Source of the DNA: Eubacteriales bacterium | GTDB lineage: Bacteria > Bacillota > Clostridia > Lachnospirales > Lachnospiraceae | NCBI GenBank assembly: GCA_030536855.1 | Contig: JAUNPK010000001.1 | Span: 68,965-132,964 of the forward strand | Length of the DNA stretch: 64,000 bases | Direction: 5' to 3' | Shown here: positions 54,881 to 63,679 of the stretch, piece after piece | Layout: each line of letters opens with the position of its first letter | Position numbering within the stretch: the first letter of the stretch is position 1 | Notes under the pieces: generated by a model | What the model was told of the DNA's origin: nothing | The model's database searches: none | The model's input: the letters and a program-made list of their open reading frames with translations, nothing else | Translations under genes and position numbers: made by a program

Positions 54881-56455
54881 TTAAACCCCGGTTCCGTTAA
54901 TCAACTTATCGTATATATCATTCATAACTGTCATCATCTTAGAACTTAAGTTATAGGCCTGTTGAAATTTCACAAGATCCATAGCTTCTTCATCAGTGTC
55001 AACACCCATTACCGAAAGTCTCTGATTCTGAATGCTTGTTTTAAGATTTGTATAATTAGCAAGGAAATTCTTAGACTTATTAGAGTCTATTGACATATCA
55101 CTGACAATACTCTCAAGGAAATAAGAACCTGTACCTCCATCGAATATCTTAGCACTCTGAAGATCATTTATCTGTTCTATAATATCGGCATTTGCCTCAC
55201 CTGTACCAACAGATGACTTTGTAGCCAGCCTGTTAGGATCATCTATAAGCTCCTTATTAACAGTGATATTAGTTGCTGTTATGGCTCTTGTATTATCCTG
55301 AACCACAAACAATGAAATACCTCTATTTTCAGCATTGTCCACATCTGCATCGGACCTGTAACCTGTCTTTAATATATCATTAACAGCCTGTGCAAATGTG
55401 CGGATAAACTGATTGAGCTGTGACTGATAATAAGGCACACCCTTATATATGGTGTTATCCTCTGCCAAAGCATTAGTCTCTGTAATAATATTGCCATCAT
55501 GATCTTCTACATAATTACCGTTTGCATCTACTGAAACACTTTCAATCTCTCCATTACATCCGTCTCTGATGTCCACCAGAGCTTTTAACTGTCCCCCAAG
55601 AGTTTTACTGTAAATATCAAACTTATTGCCGTCAGACCATTGTATATCATATAATCCATCAGCATCAGAAGCATTTCTTAATTCATCTCTGGATACACAT
55701 TCCAGAGTGTGAAATTCATAAGTATCCACCAATGTCTGTCCGTTAATTGATATCTGGTAAGAAGTGAGGTTGTTACCTAAATCCACCTCATTAGTTGTAA
55801 TATTAACCACCTGTGAAAGTTCATCTACAAGGGCATTTCTCTGATCTCTTAAATCATTGGCATTACCGTAGCAGGCTTCAATCTGATTAATCTGCTTATT
55901 AAGGGAAGCAATATTCTGAGCCAGTGAATTTATATGTTCAACCGCATCCTTAATCTCATTATTTGCATCTGCCTGCACATTTCTTAAATTAGCAGCCAAA
56001 GTATTAAAATAATCCGTCATACTCTTAGCATTATTAATAAGCTGGTTCTTGCAGGATTCATCCGATGGTGTAAGGGAAAGCTGGTTAACTGCAGAGAAGA
56101 AATTCTTATATTCCTTTGAATAACCATCCAGCTTAAACTCATTGAGATAATCCTCTATCTGTGTCATATAATTATGCTTTGCTTCATACTCACCATAATT
56201 AGTCATATTATTTCTGTATTTCTCATCATAATAAGAATCCCTGGTCTGGTCTATGCCTGTAACAGTAACTCCTGAACCGATGGTTCCATAAGTGGAATAT
56301 GTTCTCAACGCATCTGAAGCCTGCTGTGTTGCAGCTTCTTTCGTATATCCGGGTGTGTTAATATTGGCAAGATTGTGTGACGTAACATTAATTGATGTCT
56401 GTGCCGCCTGTAATCCTGTGTATGCAATTGTCAATCCAAAAAATGTTGATGCCAT
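54881..56455 (-). CDS. flgK: Hook-filament junction protein FlgK, second copy (FlgK2)
   Basis: A 524-residue FlgK. The N-terminal D0 segment AYTGLQAAQTSINVTSHNLA with NINTPGYTKE, and the C-terminal DLVKFQQAYNLSSKMMTVMN, are both intact, so it should assemble. It is shorter than the upstream FlgK and differs greatly in the middle. It has its own SigD-like promoter. FlgK normally forms a single ring of 11 subunits; two copies suggest exchange or a hetero-ring. Confidence 0.9.
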   Translation of the reverse strand: MASTFFGLTIAYTGLQAAQTSINVTSHNLANINTPGYTKEAATQQASDALRTYSTYGTIGSGVTVTGIDQTRDSYYDEKYRNNMTNYGEYEAKHNYMTQIEDYLNEFKLDGYSKEYKNFFSAVNQLSLTPSDESCKNQLINNAKSMTDYFNTLAANLRNVQADANNEIKDAVEHINSLAQNIASLNKQINQIEACYGNANDLRDQRNALVDELSQVVNITTNEVDLGNNLTSYQISINGQTLVDTYEFHTLECVSRDELRNASDADGLYDIQWSDGNKFDIYSKTLGGQLKALVDIRDGCNGEIESVSVDANGNYVEDHDGNIITETNALAEDNTIYKGVPYYQSQLNQFIRTFAQAVNDILKTGYRSDADVDNAENRGISLFVVQDNTRAITATNITVNKELIDDPNRLATKSSVGTGEANADIIEQINDLQSAKIFDGGTGSYFLESIVSDMSIDSNKSKNFLANYTNLKTSIQNQRLSVMGVDTDEEAMDLVKFQQAYNLSSKMMTVMNDIYDKLINGTGV

Positions 56456-56502
56456 AGCAAAACCCCTTTTCTATATCACGTATATTTAATCCGTTACTAT
56501 GA

Positions 56503-56530
56503 TTATCGGCCTGAAACCACTTTTTCTTTA
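56503..56530 (-). promoter_or_regulatory. SigD promoter of flgK2
   Basis: Minus strand: TAAA (56527-56530), 16-base spacer, GCCGATAA (56503-56510), a full consensus -10, 48 bases before the gene, in the gap between the two flgK genes. Confidence 0.75.
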
Positions 56531-56545
56531 ACTATTTTTCAATAA

Positions 56546-58489
56546 TTATGCATTTCCAAGAGCAGTAACAAGATGTTCCAACATCTCGCTGACAACATTA
56601 ATATATCTTGATGCTGCATTATATGCATGCTGGTATTTTATCATTTTCTCAAGTTCTTCATCAGAAGAAACGCCCTCAGTCTGAAGTCTCTGATTGTTGT
56701 AACCCGTAACCATTGTATCCTGATTACTTACAAAATTACCAAGCACGCTACCCATAGTAGCGAACTCCCCTATATAATTATTGTAAAACGTATTAAAATC
56801 ACTCTTTGCATATGCTCCCGGATTAAGGGATGCTATCTTTGCACTAAATGTATCAAGAAGCTCATTTGCTTTTGCAAAATCTTCTTTTCCCTGCTCTGTG
56901 GAAAGAGGAATTGTTGCAACATTTTGTGCTGAAACAGGGTTCATCTCCAAATTTCCCAATGCATATAATGATTCATACTTATTATTGTTAAGATTATTTC
57001 TGACGTACATTTTGCTTCCGTTGGGTGATGTTATTTCCACATATCGTTCAGTTTCTTTTCTCTTAAAAAGCTCTGTTCCTACTGTACGTTGTTCATCCAT
57101 ACCGTAATCTGTCTTATCCATATCAAGTATTGAATAAACCATTGAATCAATAGGCTCAGCCTGTGTTGCAGCCTTATCCGTAAACAATTTTTCTTCCGAA
57201 ACAAAGCTAAATGTTCCATCCCCATTATCAATACCTTCTACTTCCTCGCCAAACCTTGTATAAAGGACATTGTGGGATGAAGCGTTATATGTGTAAGTAT
57301 CAGCCTGCAAAGCATTACCGTTACCGTCGTACAATTCTGTTCCGGTTTCAAGGGTTGTCTCCGGACACAGTACATTATTGATAGCTTCCACCATTGTGTT
57401 AACAAGCTTATCAAAACCTGCAATAGCACTTAGAATAACAGAAGGCTCAATATAAGTGTCATAATATTTCTGTTTTTCCTGGTACTCATCCATTGCTTTG
57501 TTATAATCTTCCTGTCCTTTTGCGGTAGTAAGATCATAATCAGCACTGTCCGGCATTACAGGAACATCCGTATAATCTACATCCATATTACCTCTGGCAA
57601 TAAGAAGTCCCTTTAACTCGCCCTTGTCAGTATCACTGGCATTGGATGCCGGCTTGCTAAAGTTATACACGTCTCTTTCATAAGAAGGCCATGTGGGGAT
57701 AATAAGATTGGTTCCTTCAACCATTCTGGTGCCCATCTCAATAACTCCACCAATTGTAACAAATGGAGCGTTCTCGGTTGTAATAACAACCTCACCGTTA
57801 TCAGCTTCGTAATATGTCAAATCTATGTACTTGCTCAATTCGTCCAAAGCAGAATCTCTCTGGTCACGAAGATCATTGGCATCTTCAATTCCCGCCGACT
57901 CAATCTTTGCAATTCTCTTATTGAGAGTATAAATTTTATTACCAAGGTCATTTATGGTGTTAACCATATTCTCAACTTCCGTGTTAAGGGTTGTCTGGTA
58001 ATCCTTAAGACCTTTATAGATAGCCTCTGACTTATCAAGAAAAGCTGTGGCATTCTGAATAAGAGAAGATCTGGCTACAGTACTTGTGGGATTCTTGGTA
58101 AGCTCATTAACCGCATTATAAAGATCAGTAATATAAGACTGATAGTTGACTCCCTGCATTTCTCCAAACAAATCTTCCACTTCTTCCACCGCCTTATACT
58201 GGCTCTCGTAAAAGCCAAGTCTTGAACGTTCTAATCTATATGCCTTATCTATAAACTCATCCCTTACACGTCTTATTTCGCTGACATTAACTCCAAGTCC
58301 ATAAGTGCCCTGGGTCGTTGTGGATTTTGTTTTTACAATAACATACTGGGTATCCGTAAAAGCTATCTGCTGTCTTGTATACCCTTCCGTATTAATATTC
58401 GACAAGTTATGTGATGTTGTATTAAGGGCTGTCTGAGCTGATTTAAGACCTGTTGCCCCAACATATAAAGATGCCATTCCGTTTGCCAT
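56546..58489 (-). CDS. flgK: Hook-filament junction protein FlgK, first copy (FlgK1)
   Basis: A 647-residue FlgK starting at MANGMASLYVGATGLKSA (ATG 58489 behind AGAGGTG; an ATG at 58513 has no ribosome site). D0 segments: TALNTTSHNLSNINTEGYTR at the N-terminus and MIKYQHAYNAASRYINVVSE at the C-terminus. The middle holds a variable insertion (about 280-520). First of two adjacent flgK genes, after flgN. Confidence 0.93.
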   Translation of the reverse strand: MANGMASLYVGATGLKSAQTALNTTSHNLSNINTEGYTRQQIAFTDTQYVIVKTKSTTTQGTYGLGVNVSEIRRVRDEFIDKAYRLERSRLGFYESQYKAVEEVEDLFGEMQGVNYQSYITDLYNAVNELTKNPTSTVARSSLIQNATAFLDKSEAIYKGLKDYQTTLNTEVENMVNTINDLGNKIYTLNKRIAKIESAGIEDANDLRDQRDSALDELSKYIDLTYYEADNGEVVITTENAPFVTIGGVIEMGTRMVEGTNLIIPTWPSYERDVYNFSKPASNASDTDKGELKGLLIARGNMDVDYTDVPVMPDSADYDLTTAKGQEDYNKAMDEYQEKQKYYDTYIEPSVILSAIAGFDKLVNTMVEAINNVLCPETTLETGTELYDGNGNALQADTYTYNASSHNVLYTRFGEEVEGIDNGDGTFSFVSEEKLFTDKAATQAEPIDSMVYSILDMDKTDYGMDEQRTVGTELFKRKETERYVEITSPNGSKMYVRNNLNNNKYESLYALGNLEMNPVSAQNVATIPLSTEQGKEDFAKANELLDTFSAKIASLNPGAYAKSDFNTFYNNYIGEFATMGSVLGNFVSNQDTMVTGYNNQRLQTEGVSSDEELEKMIKYQHAYNAASRYINVVSEMLEHLVTALGNA

Positions 58490-58564
58490 AATCACACCTC
58501 TTTCTATTTCCAAACAAAATTAGTTATTTTCTCAAAAAATGTTAATTGATTTCTCACAATATTT

Positions 58565-58592
58565 TAATCGGCAGGTTCTTTCCTATATATTA
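58565..58592 (-). promoter_or_regulatory. SigD-like promoter of flgK1
   Basis: Minus strand: TAAT (58589-58592), 16-base spacer, GCCGATTA (58565-58572). One mismatch in each box; 76 bases before the gene. Confidence 0.5.
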
Positions 58593-58602
58593 GTCAAAAA
58601 CG

Positions 58603-58654
58603 AAAAAAAGTCACCCGATTGAGAAAAGGATCATCCCTTCCCGACGGTGACTTT
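58603..58654 (-). terminator. Terminator after flgN
   Basis: AAAGTCACC / GGTGACTTT arms with a 30-base loop, followed on the minus strand by seven T. It ends the flgM-flgN unit just before the flgK1 promoter. Confidence 0.75.
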
Positions 58655-58720
58655 CAAAACGCAACACTAAACTGTGTGCGGAATATTCTTATTCAATTAA
58701 TATCGCAATTCATATTGCCA

Positions 58721-59233
58721 TTATTGTTTTGCATCAAAGCCTCTGGCTCCTGCCATGCTTTGATCCTCGTATGCACCCTTTCCGTATGTACCGGTCTGAG
58801 GTGCCATAACTGCATTCTTCGCCAGATTAAGCTCAAACTCAATCATATCCATAGACTCCTTCAGGAGCATCTTGTTGTTATCATTAATCTTAGACAACTG
58901 TTCTATGGTTCTCTTTAGCTTAAGGTATGCTTCCTGAAGGGCATCATGCTCCTTCGGTCTCTTTTCAAGAATTCCTACTATCTGTTCTACCTTAATCTCC
59001 TCAGCAGGCAAATGTAAAACATTACATATATCTGCCACATCAGCTATTCTTTTCTTTTCAACATCATTAATGCTGTCTATGAGTTTCTGCTCTTTTACGA
59101 ACACTTCCTGCAGATGTTCCACATCTCCCTTAACAATAGCGGAGGTTTTATCTTTTGACAATTCCAGAAGTTTTTCATATTCAATATTCTCTTTATCAAG
59201 ATCATCTATCAATGAATCAATCAAGCTTGCCAT
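58721..59233 (-). CDS. flgN: FlgN-type export chaperone for FlgK/FlgL
   Basis: A 170-residue helical protein (SLIDDLDKENIEYEKLLELS, LKLKRTIEQLSKINDNNKML) with a Gly-rich tail. Position between flgM and flgK, length and coiled-coil pattern match FlgN, which escorts the hook-associated proteins to the export gate. It starts 13 bases after flgM. Confidence 0.88.
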   Translation of the reverse strand: MASLIDSLIDDLDKENIEYEKLLELSKDKTSAIVKGDVEHLQEVFVKEQKLIDSINDVEKKRIADVADICNVLHLPAEEIKVEQIVGILEKRPKEHDALQEAYLKLKRTIEQLSKINDNNKMLLKESMDMIEFELNLAKNAVMAPQTGTYGKGAYEDQSMAGARGFDAKQ

Positions 59234-59246
59234 CTATAAAACCCCG

Positions 59247-59528
59247 CTAAAATGTTAATGTTGATACGCTGTTAAGAATCTTATCCGCCACATCCTCTGA
59301 ACTTACATTGTAAGTTCCGGCTGCCATGCGGGCTTTGATGTCATTAACCTTATCCATCCGCACGTCAGAAGCAGCATTAACTGCACTCTTAGCCGTCTGA
59401 TAAGTCTTGGCTGTATCTGAAATTTCAAACTTATCACTTGCTGATGATGTCTTAGCTGTGCTCTTCACTTTTGAAACTGAATTTGCCTGGTATATCTGAC
59501 TCACAGCATTATAAGCATCAATACGCAT
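59247..59528 (-). CDS. flgM: Anti-sigma-28 factor FlgM
   Basis: A 93-residue FlgM from MRIDAYNAVSQIYQ (ATG 59528 behind GGGAGGCGG). The conserved end RMDKVNDIKARMAAGTYNVS, then EDVADKILNS, binds the flagellar sigma factor. FlgM is exported when the hook is complete, releasing SigD to fire the promoters listed here. It has a SigD-like promoter of its own, closing a feedback loop. Confidence 0.94.
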   Translation of the reverse strand: MRIDAYNAVSQIYQANSVSKVKSTAKTSSASDKFEISDTAKTYQTAKSAVNAASDVRMDKVNDIKARMAAGTYNVSSEDVADKILNSVSTLTF

Positions 59529-59616
59529 ATTCGACCGCCTCCCTTTCTTTCTTAAAGCCTTACAAAGAATCCCTCCAGTCATTGCACTAAAGAAACTCTT
59601 CTGCTTTATGACTTTA

Positions 59617-59643
59617 ATATCGGATGGTATTTCCTATAACTTA
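59617..59643 (-). promoter_or_regulatory. SigD promoter of flgM
   Basis: Minus strand: TAAGTTAT (59636-59643), 11-base spacer, TCCGATAT (59617-59624); about 90 bases before flgM. Confidence 0.7.
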
Positions 59644-59718
59644 ACCCCAACGAAAAATTTTTCTAAAATATTATTTAAATTTATTGTATTAATGTAAAAA
59701 ACGTACTCTGCCACATTT

Positions 59719-60132
59719 CTACTTATCAAGAAATCTCATGCGGGCAGCATCTCTTGAATTATTGCTTGGTGCAGTGGCAACACCTTTGCTACCGTACATA
59801 GACCCCAGATTATTTACCATGTTACTCTTACATTGTTCACAGAATCTTCCTGACTTTATAGTGGCACCGCACATTTCACACCCGATACCTATAGGCGAAT
59901 CTTCCGAAAACACCAGTCTTTCTTCTCTTATCCACTGTTCTATCTGCTTCGTGCTTACATCACAGTCCTGTGATATCATGCTGATAGTGGCAGCTCTGTG
60001 TTCTTCTATGTAATCTTTAACTTCCTGAAACTTATCTTCAAGCTTGCCAATACACTCAGGACACAGATTACGATAAGAACCACCTATATAATTATAAAGT
60101 CTTCCGCAACCTCTACAATTCCTAACCTCCAT
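59719..60132 (-). CDS. YvyF-like flagellar operon zinc-ribbon protein
   Basis: A 137-residue protein from MEVRNCRGCGRLYNYIGG (ATG 60132 behind GGAGG). Two CxxC pairs near the start (CRGCGRLY, LCPEC) and two near the end (CEMCGATI, CEQCKSN) flank a helix-turn-helix-like region (ISQDCDVSTKQIEQWIREE). It matches the 'flagellar operon protein' family found between comF and flgM in Firmicutes (Bacillus yvyF). Exact function not established. Confidence 0.88.
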   Translation of the reverse strand: MEVRNCRGCGRLYNYIGGSYRNLCPECIGKLEDKFQEVKDYIEEHRAATISMISQDCDVSTKQIEQWIREERLVFSEDSPIGIGCEMCGATIKSGRFCEQCKSNMVNNLGSMYGSKGVATAPSNNSRDAARMRFLDK

Positions 60133-60165
60133 CTTAAACCTCCATTTCCGCAGAATCTTCATCCT

Positions 60166-60897
60166 TTAAAAGCCTTTTCCAACGCACAAGGTTATTCCGT
60201 ATACTTCCTTAATTCCGGAGTTGATAAGGCTCTTTGCACACATATCCAGCGTTGTTCCGGTTGTATAAATGTCATCCACGAGCAATACTTTTCTATATCT
60301 TACAACATTTTCAGAAACTTGAAAAGCATTTTCAAGGTTTTTAATTCTATCATGATTATCCAATTCTTTCATAGGTCTTGTTCTTTTGATACGGATTAAA
60401 CTTTGAGTATCCACAGCTATATTCACATTACGTCCCAACTCCTGCGCTATTAATTCCGCCTGATTGAAGCCACGTCGTTTCAGCCTGGATATATGAACAG
60501 GAACCGGCATAATCACATCCGGATTCCACATTTTGATGAAGATTCCACATTTTCGTGACATTTCTCTTCCATAGACCGCTGCGTATTCACGCTTATTATG
60601 ATACTTGAAATTGTATACAGATTTCTTTATTCCCTCCGAATACTCATAGACACTTACGCATCTTGTAAAAATATGTTTCTTGTTTTCACAATCCCTGCAG
60701 TATTCCCTTTCGTCATTTTCTATACTTTTGCCGCATTTTAAACATCTGGGCTCCTGTATATATGATATTTTTTCCATACATTCCGGACATATATCCACCC
60801 GGATACCCTCTACAAAAGGCCTTGGCTTTCCACATATTGGACAGGCTGGCGGAAAAAATACATCCGCCACCCTGTCTGCTATTATTTTTAAATTCAC
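60166..60897 (-). CDS. comFC: ComF-family phosphoribosyltransferase-like protein
   Basis: A 243-residue ComF protein starting at GTG 60897 behind ATGGAGG, the start overlapping the recD2 stop by one base. The N-terminal zinc region (CPICGKPRPF, CPECMEKI, CLKCGKSI, CRDC) and the C-terminal PRPP-binding loop VLLVDDIYTTGTTLDM are intact. In Bacillus the homologue contributes to DNA uptake. Placing it next to flagellar genes is conserved in Firmicutes (comF-yvyF-flgM). Confidence 0.92.
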   Translation of the reverse strand: MNLKIIADRVADVFFPPACPICGKPRPFVEGIRVDICPECMEKISYIQEPRCLKCGKSIENDEREYCRDCENKKHIFTRCVSVYEYSEGIKKSVYNFKYHNKREYAAVYGREMSRKCGIFIKMWNPDVIMPVPVHISRLKRRGFNQAELIAQELGRNVNIAVDTQSLIRIKRTRPMKELDNHDRIKNLENAFQVSENVVRYRKVLLVDDIYTTGTTLDMCAKSLINSGIKEVYGITLCVGKGF

Positions 60898-63155
60898 TAT
60901 ACCTCCATAATTTCCCTGATTCTTTCATCTAAGGATGAAAAACGCTTAATCTCTGATTCATTGTTGGCCATCTGGCGAAACGTTTCCTCATCCCCAATCA
61001 GACACACACATTTTCTCGCTCTGGTAACAGCAGTATATAAAATATTTTTATTCATAAGAAGTCTTGGTCCCGGATACATAGGAATCACCACCGCAGGATA
61101 TTCACTTCCCTGGGATTTATGAACCGTTATGGCATAGGCAAGTTCCAGCTCGTCAAGCTGTGAAAATTCATAATTCACATATCTTTCGTCATCAAACTTC
61201 ACCGTAAGGTTTTCCCCATAGAGATTAATTTCCGTTATAACTCCCGTATCTCCGTTAAATACACCACTTCCCTGTTCCGACGGAATCCCATATTTACTGC
61301 GTTTTTCCCACTCTATCTGGTAATCATTTTTAATCTGCATTACCTTGTCGCCTTCACGGTATACAGTATCTCCAACTCTTTTCTCTTTTTTGGATATATT
61401 CCCCGGATTCAGAAACTCCTGCATAACCTCATTGAGCCTGTCCACTCCCACATTTGACTTTCTTGACGGAGTAAGTATCTGAATTTCATTTATCCCCGCA
61501 TTAACATATTTAGGAAGTTTTTCACTTACCACTGTCTTCATTGCGTTGATAATGGCATCCGGTCCATTTCTGTGTATGAAGAGAAAATCTTTACTGTATT
61601 TATTAAGTTCAAACTTTTCTCCCCTGTTAATCTTATGGGCATTAGTTATAATATCGCTTTCTGCTGCCTGACGGAATATTTTCTCCAATTTTGTAACAGG
61701 AAAACATCCGGACGCAATAATGTCCTTAAGCACATTTCCCGGTCCGACACTGGGAAGCTGGTCCACATCCCCTACAAGGATTAATCTTGTTCCTATATCC
61801 ACCGCTTTAAGAAGGGAATTCATTATATTGATATCTACCATGGACATCTCATCCACAATGATGACATCTGCATCCAGGGGATTTTCCTCGTTTCTGCCAA
61901 AATGCATTCCCAATCCTCTATCCTTGTTTCTACCATCATGCTCCTCAGGTCCGCCTGTAATTTCCAAAAGCCTGTGGATAGTCTGTGCCTCAAAACCACA
62001 GGTTTCCGTCATTCTCTTAGCCGCTCTTCCCGTAGGAGCAGCAAGCCTTATCTCAAGACCTTCCATCTGAAAATACCTGATAATGGTATTGATGATGGTA
62101 GTCTTTCCTGTTCCGGGACCTCCGGTAATAATCATAAGTCCGTTATACACTGCCTTGGTTACGGCTTCCCTCTGAATATCATCAAGGGTAATATCCTGAG
62201 AGTATTCTATTCTCTTTATTCTGTCCGAAACTTCCTGTGGATTTTCATCGCATTTGATGTCCAGATTTTTTAGCATGTAGGCTATATTTTGTTCGGTGTA
62301 GTAGAAAATTCCGGCATACACCTTCTCATTGCCTTCCTTATCCACCTTCACCACAATTTTTTTGTCTATGGAAAGGTCCATAAGGAACTTATCAATATTT
62401 TCCAAATCCACGACCAGGAGCTCTCCCACCTGATTTTTCAGCATTTCTTTTGGAAGATATACATGTCCGTTAAGAGATGCCTGATTGAGGCAGTAAAATA
62501 TTCCGCTTCGTATTCTGAAATCGGAATCCACCCTAATCCCCACTTTTGCAGCAATCTCGTCAGCAGTTTTAAAGCCGATTCCGTCAATATCATCTGCCAG
62601 CTTATATGGATTTTGTTCAATTATGGTGTAAATAGAATTTCCGTACTGCTTGTAAATCTTATTGGAAAGATTCATTGGAATGCCAAATTTCTGAAGATAC
62701 ATCATAGCATTACGGATATCTTTCTTATCCGAAAGCTGATTAGCAATATCCATAGCTTTAGCTTCTGTGATTCCCTTAACATTGGAAAGAAGTTCCGGTT
62801 CCTCTTCTATTACGCGAAATGTATCATCTCCAAACATATCCACAATTCGTGATGCCATTTTTTCGCCTATTCCCTTGATTATTCCGGAACTAAGATAACG
62901 CCGTACAGACTCCTTATCCTCCGGCGCTTTAAACTGGTAAGACGACACCTTAAACTGCATATAATACAGCGGGTGTTTTTCAAATCTGCCCTGGGCAGTA
63001 ATAAATTCACCTGCATTGATATAACTGAACATACCAACACAGGTGACAACTTCACCTTCATATTTTATATCAAAGACTGTGTATCCATTATCTTCATTAC
63101 GATAAATTATATCATCAACAAAGCCCTCAACCTGCGTTACAGACTCGTATTCCAA
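60897..63155 (-). CDS. recD2: RecD-like DNA helicase (RecD2/YrrC)
   Basis: A 752-residue SF1B helicase, starting at TTG 63155 behind GGAGGA. Order: N-terminal OB-like part (VDDIIYRNEDNGYTVFDIKY); helix-hairpin-helix region (GIIKGIGEKMASRIVDMFGD); Walker A ITGGPGTGKTTIINTII; DVIIVDEMSMVD; and C-terminal motif VI AYAITVHKSQGSEYPAV. It is the RecBC-independent type with 5'-3' activity in DNA repair. Coupled by overlap to comF. Confidence 0.95.
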   Translation of the reverse strand: MEYESVTQVEGFVDDIIYRNEDNGYTVFDIKYEGEVVTCVGMFSYINAGEFITAQGRFEKHPLYYMQFKVSSYQFKAPEDKESVRRYLSSGIIKGIGEKMASRIVDMFGDDTFRVIEEEPELLSNVKGITEAKAMDIANQLSDKKDIRNAMMYLQKFGIPMNLSNKIYKQYGNSIYTIIEQNPYKLADDIDGIGFKTADEIAAKVGIRVDSDFRIRSGIFYCLNQASLNGHVYLPKEMLKNQVGELLVVDLENIDKFLMDLSIDKKIVVKVDKEGNEKVYAGIFYYTEQNIAYMLKNLDIKCDENPQEVSDRIKRIEYSQDITLDDIQREAVTKAVYNGLMIITGGPGTGKTTIINTIIRYFQMEGLEIRLAAPTGRAAKRMTETCGFEAQTIHRLLEITGGPEEHDGRNKDRGLGMHFGRNEENPLDADVIIVDEMSMVDINIMNSLLKAVDIGTRLILVGDVDQLPSVGPGNVLKDIIASGCFPVTKLEKIFRQAAESDIITNAHKINRGEKFELNKYSKDFLFIHRNGPDAIINAMKTVVSEKLPKYVNAGINEIQILTPSRKSNVGVDRLNEVMQEFLNPGNISKKEKRVGDTVYREGDKVMQIKNDYQIEWEKRSKYGIPSEQGSGVFNGDTGVITEINLYGENLTVKFDDERYVNYEFSQLDELELAYAITVHKSQGSEYPAVVIPMYPGPRLLMNKNILYTAVTRARKCVCLIGDEETFRQMANNESEIKRFSSLDERIREIMEV

Positions 63156-63175
63156 ACTGAGTCCTCCTTCACTGT

Positions 63176-63646
63176 TTAGTTCTCATCCACCTGAATGTCC
63201 CCGGTTTCATTATCCACAATTTCATTATCTCCGGTTACAATGTCTGAAGAATAATTTCTTTTCATCTGTTCATAAAGCATCTGAGCTATTCCAAGACCTG
63301 TCCCACCATTAGATTCGGTAATAACGCTTGCATACTGGGAAATCATTTTATCTCCGAAATAACTGCCCATAGTCTTCGTAGCTGAATCTGTCTCTCCACC
63401 TAAAGATGTAAGAGAGGAGAAAAGAGATGAATCGTCATCGTCATCTCCATCCACTTTAGCCATTTTCTCCATGGTCTTTATAATCTGCTCTACAAAATAA
63501 CTCTCAAAATCCTTACACACCGACATTAATTCGTCATCTGATGCGTTGGAAAAATCTGTGCCATTTATCTTATTGGTAAGAGCTGATGATGTTGCATCGT
63601 ATGTATCCGCATAACTTGTGTTAGGTCCCGAAATCCCATTACTCAT
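63176..63646 (-). CDS. flgJ: FlgJ-like rod-binding protein
   Basis: A 156-residue protein with the FlgJ rod-binding core: DDELMSVCKDFESYFVEQII, KTMGSYFGDKMISQ and GLGIAQMLYEQMKRNY. An acidic DGDDDDDSS stretch and an acidic C-terminal tail flank it. No muramidase domain is attached, as in most Gram-positives. It follows flgG by 33 bases, consistent with rod assembly. Confidence 0.85.
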   Translation of the reverse strand: MSNGISGPNTSYADTYDATSSALTNKINGTDFSNASDDELMSVCKDFESYFVEQIIKTMEKMAKVDGDDDDDSSLFSSLTSLGGETDSATKTMGSYFGDKMISQYASVITESNGGTGLGIAQMLYEQMKRNYSSDIVTGDNEIVDNETGDIQVDEN

Positions 63647-63679
63647 ATGTCAGTTCCTCCATATATCAATAATCGTGGG

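Noticed and set aside
60166..63155. recD2 and comF inside flagellar genes as an odd insertion
   Set aside because: The comF-yvyF-flgM order is common in Firmicutes, so this is ordinary context.
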